From Pirellulales bacterium (GTDB lineage Bacteria > Planctomycetota > Planctomycetia > Pirellulales > JADZDJ01), in NCBI GenBank assembly GCA_020851115.1, contig JADZDJ010000140.1, positions 1-45,287 of the forward strand: a stretch of 45,287 nt of DNA, read 5' to 3'. Within the stretch, counting starts at the first letter, position 1. Each line of letters begins with the position of its first letter. Positions 42,905 to 45,287 of this stretch are shown one piece after another. Both the position numbers and the translations under genes were made by a program. The notes under the pieces are model-generated. The model was given only the letters and a program-made list of their open reading frames with translations, was not told where the DNA came from and made no database searches.

Positions 42905-44995
42905 CTATTCGATGGTTAATCCCAGCAGAAATTCGTCGAGCGCTGCGCGGGCTTTGGTTGCCCTGTCGTTGAGCATGGTTAATTGTTTATGGAGCTGTTC
43001 CAGTTCGTCTTCCTGCTCCGATAATTTCTTGACGTAGCGATTATAGAGCGTGTTGGTGCGGTCGAGTTGGGGGAGGTTTTGGCGGATGCGGGCTTGATCT
43101 TCTACGATGGTATTGATTTGCACTTGCACGCGGGAGACTTCGGCGATGGCGGCATCCAAGGCGCTTTTCAGTGCGACGCATTGTTGCAAAGCTTGTTCGA
43201 CCGCCGGATTCAGCTTGGCGGCGTTGGTGGCGAAGGCCAGGATGGCTTCGTTGCCGAGCGTGCCAACCATAATTTGTTCGCTGACCTGTTGCTGTTCGAC
43301 GACGTTGAGGCTGGTCGATTGGCCCGGTTCGACCGCGACTTCGAAACGATACAAGTTGCGGGTTTTTTCGGCCGGTTCTTTGGGTGAAACCAGTTGCCAG
43401 CCGGCTTCGATCGGCTGCTCGATCAGCACCGTTTTCTTGTTTTGGCCGGAATTTTTGATGGTGTATTGATGCTGGCGCGTCAATTTGCGAGTGAGTTTGA
43501 GCGTTCCTTTGGCGATGCTGACTGCCGCCAGTTCATCGGGACGGCTTTTCGCTTCTGGAGCGACTTCCACATCGAGATCGAGGGCGTAGCTGATGAGTCG
43601 GGTAGCGGCGGGGGGGACATCTTCGATCTGGGCGTCGCCGGCGAATTCGCCGCCGTCGAACACGGTGACTGGCCCTTGCAGCCAATGGAGGTCAGTCGTG
43701 TTTTTCAGGCGGAAACCGTTGTAGGGATACTTGGGTTGGACGGATTGGTTGTAGATGGAAAGCTTCTTGCCCTCAATCGATTCGTTCACAATCGGCAGCA
43801 TGGCCGACTTGTGGTGAGCGAGCGTGACGGGTGATTTGATTTCATAGCGAAATAGTTCGCCGACATCGCCGGCCGCGGCCGCGGTGGCAATGCCTTCCGC
43901 CGGATTGAACGGTACGGCTGCCTGATCTTCCATGGGTGCAGGGGCTTGCGGTGCTCGCGCGTATCCAAAACTGCCGTCGCCGCCAATACCACCCATCATG
44001 CCACGACCTTTCTTGTCTTTGGCTCGAATCGCGTTGGGTTGAAGTGTCGCATCCTTCGCTTCCTTCGATAGATCTTGCCCATGCACGCGCGGCTTCAAGT
44101 CGGCAAACTCCTGCGGCACTACTGTTGGCCGCTGCACGAAGAGCGGTTCGTAAAGTTCCATGATGAACGAGATTGGCCGGCCGCTGACCAGCGAGAGATT
44201 CACGTCTTTCCAGTCGTGCTCGCCGGTATTTTCGACGATTGCCCAGCCTTGCAGAAACGGCGGCTTTTCGTCGCCCAGCACCAGCCGATAGCTGGCTTTC
44301 CACACGGGGGCTTCTTGAATGTAGCCAACGCGAACGTTTCGCTTTCCTTTGCCGCGGAATTGGAGCGTCACCGACTTGTTGTCGGTTGAATGTGCGGCGG
44401 CCAAGAGCGACAGGGCTTCGTCAAGCTCGGCGTTCAGCTTCTGATCGAGCAGGCGAAAATTGACGATGCTGTCCATCGCAATGCTGCGCAGGCCGCCGCT
44501 GGTTTTGAGATTGAGGAATTGCTGATCGACGACCGTGTCTTTCGCGGCGACCTTGCGTGTTTCGACGCCCAGGAGAATGCCTTCGATGGGCTGCGGGGCC
44601 TCGACCGCGATCTGCTGGCCGCGGACTTGTTGCAGCAAGTCGGCCAAGGTTGCGGCGCGAGTCAGGTCAATCGCGAATGTTTTCAGCGTGCGAGCCAGCG
44701 GTTCGCGGGCTTCATAAGTGACGGCGGAAACCTGCCCGCCGCCGAGGTCTTGCAGCACGAGGCTTTGCAGTAGGTCGTTGATTTGGTCGGTGTTGAATTT
44801 CAAGACCACTTGCTGCGTCTCCTCGACCGAGCCGGTGTGTTCGAAAAATCCGACGCCCGCGTTGAACAACACAACCCGTGTGACGGGCAAGTCTGCCGTG
44901 GACGGTTCGTCCGCAGCGGAAATCGTCGAAACGAAAGCGGCAGACACAAGCAATCCGAATAGGGCGGATCGACAGCGCAGCATTGGGAACCACAT
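42905..44995 (-). CDS. Secreted DUF4139 domain protein
   Basis: 696 residues with a signal peptide (SALFGLLVSAAFVSTISAA). DUF4139 is a large beta domain of unknown function found in mucoidy-inhibitor-A-like proteins. Features are TRVVLFNAGVGFFEHTG near the N-terminus, VRVGYIQEAPVWKASYRLVLGDEKP and WAIVENTGEHDWKDVNLSLVSGRPISF (the most conserved part, near 215-280), then a Gly/Met-rich insert near 322-352 (RGMMGGIGGDGSFG). A beta-rich region around YALDLDVEV follows, and the C-terminal coiled coil runs about 600-690 (EDELEQLHKQLTMLNDRATKAR). The Shine-Dalgarno GAGGTG lies just before ATG 44995. It stands alone between the island and an IS3-type element. Confidence 0.86.
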   Translation of the reverse strand: MWFPMLRCRSALFGLLVSAAFVSTISAADEPSTADLPVTRVVLFNAGVGFFEHTGSVEETQQVVLKFNTDQINDLLQSLVLQDLGGGQVSAVTYEAREPLARTLKTFAIDLTRAATLADLLQQVRGQQIAVEAPQPIEGILLGVETRKVAAKDTVVDQQFLNLKTSGGLRSIAMDSIVNFRLLDQKLNAELDEALSLLAAAHSTDNKSVTLQFRGKGKRNVRVGYIQEAPVWKASYRLVLGDEKPPFLQGWAIVENTGEHDWKDVNLSLVSGRPISFIMELYEPLFVQRPTVVPQEFADLKPRVHGQDLSKEAKDATLQPNAIRAKDKKGRGMMGGIGGDGSFGYARAPQAPAPMEDQAAVPFNPAEGIATAAAAGDVGELFRYEIKSPVTLAHHKSAMLPIVNESIEGKKLSIYNQSVQPKYPYNGFRLKNTTDLHWLQGPVTVFDGGEFAGDAQIEDVPPAATRLISYALDLDVEVAPEAKSRPDELAAVSIAKGTLKLTRKLTRQHQYTIKNSGQNKKTVLIEQPIEAGWQLVSPKEPAEKTRNLYRFEVAVEPGQSTSLNVVEQQQVSEQIMVGTLGNEAILAFATNAAKLNPAVEQALQQCVALKSALDAAIAEVSRVQVQINTIVEDQARIRQNLPQLDRTNTLYNRYVKKLSEQEDELEQLHKQLTMLNDRATKARAALDEFLLGLTIE

Positions 44996-45227
44996 GGTGT
45001 CACCTCAAATTAGCGGTCTAGATAAAGAACCTGTTCCGCGGGCTGTTGAAATTAGAGCACGGAAGAGGGGAGATGTCCAATCGTAGAATGGACAGGTAGG
45101 CGGCAGCGGGCGGAAGACGGTTGGCGCGCCGTGGAATGGGCCTTCCTTGGATCCGCAGGTTGAGGTGGTGCCGATTCCACGGACGGGTCAACACCTTAAA
45201 ATGGACATTACCTCAAGGAGTTGATCG

Positions 45228-45287
45228 ATGCCACGGAAGCAGACTGCCGCAGCCCCTTCGACGCGTCGTGTGTTCACGAAGGATTTC
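45228..45287 (+). mobile_element. Start of an IS3-type transposase orfA (cut by window end)
   Basis: ATG 45228 is preceded by AAGGAG with seven-base spacing. The 20 visible codons, MPRKQTAAAPSTRRVFTKDF, match the N-terminus of IS3/IS911-type OrfA proteins, whose helix-turn-helix begins R-R-x-F-T-x-E/D-F-K. Upstream near 45072-45092 a TGTCCA and TGGACA pair forms a short palindrome, possibly part of the element end. The remaining element lies beyond the window. Confidence 0.6.

Overview
The window looks like chromosomal DNA of a planctomycete, most likely of the Pirellulales type. The case rests on marker families: a paired DUF1501 and DUF1549/DUF1553 locus, three secreted PQQ-type beta-propeller proteins, a secreted Cys-rich protein, a small secreted protein with an SPYLNL-like motif, a DUF6800-like basic peptide, and a secretin operon whose proteins carry large low-complexity inserts. 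Taxonomy is inferred from family content only; no rRNA marker is present.

Layout. 0-11.8 kb: ArfB, a secreted propeller protein, a MazG-like pyrophosphohydrolase, an aldehyde dehydrogenase of the 2,5-dioxovalerate type, an extremely Cys-rich secreted protein with a clear terminator, a cupin, two more propeller proteins in tandem, and a DUF4432 sugar-epimerase-like protein. 11.9-12.7 kb: a scar holding the tail of a large serine recombinase and the head of an ISAs1-type transposase. 12.7-13.1 kb: a DUF423 membrane protein. 13.3-24.1 kb, minus strand: a type IV pilus/type II secretion-like cluster in the order PilM-PilN fusion, PilO-position protein, large planctomycete-type inner-membrane protein, secretin. 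24.5-30.6 kb: an IS630 relic, a squalene-cyclase-repeat protein, a DUF6800-like peptide, pcm, recJ, rpmG and a DAHP synthase. 30.8-33.8 kb, plus strand: ilvN, ilvC, a conserved small protein and a radical SAM protein. 34.1-38.8 kb: a YdjC-like deacetylase, a small secreted protein, then the DUF1501 and DUF1549 pair. 39.2-42.7 kb: an accessory island with a truncated IS1-like transposase, a ribbon-helix-helix gene with a palindromic operator, a degenerate class-II-tRNA-like sequence, a tight three-gene operon ending in a HEPN (UPF0332-like) protein, and a long hairpin. 42.9-45.3 kb: a DUF4139 protein and the start of an IS3-type orfA.

Two signals stand out. First, many spacers carry degenerate arrays with a strict 7-nt period but different units in different places. 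Several end directly at a start codon (ilvC, the gene at 32595, the PilO-position gene), one ends at the secretin stop codon, and one appears to have been captured as the last roughly 50 codons of the PilO-position gene. No standard feature type covers them. Second, the three-gene HEPN operon in the island is a candidate uncharacterised defence or toxin-type cassette.
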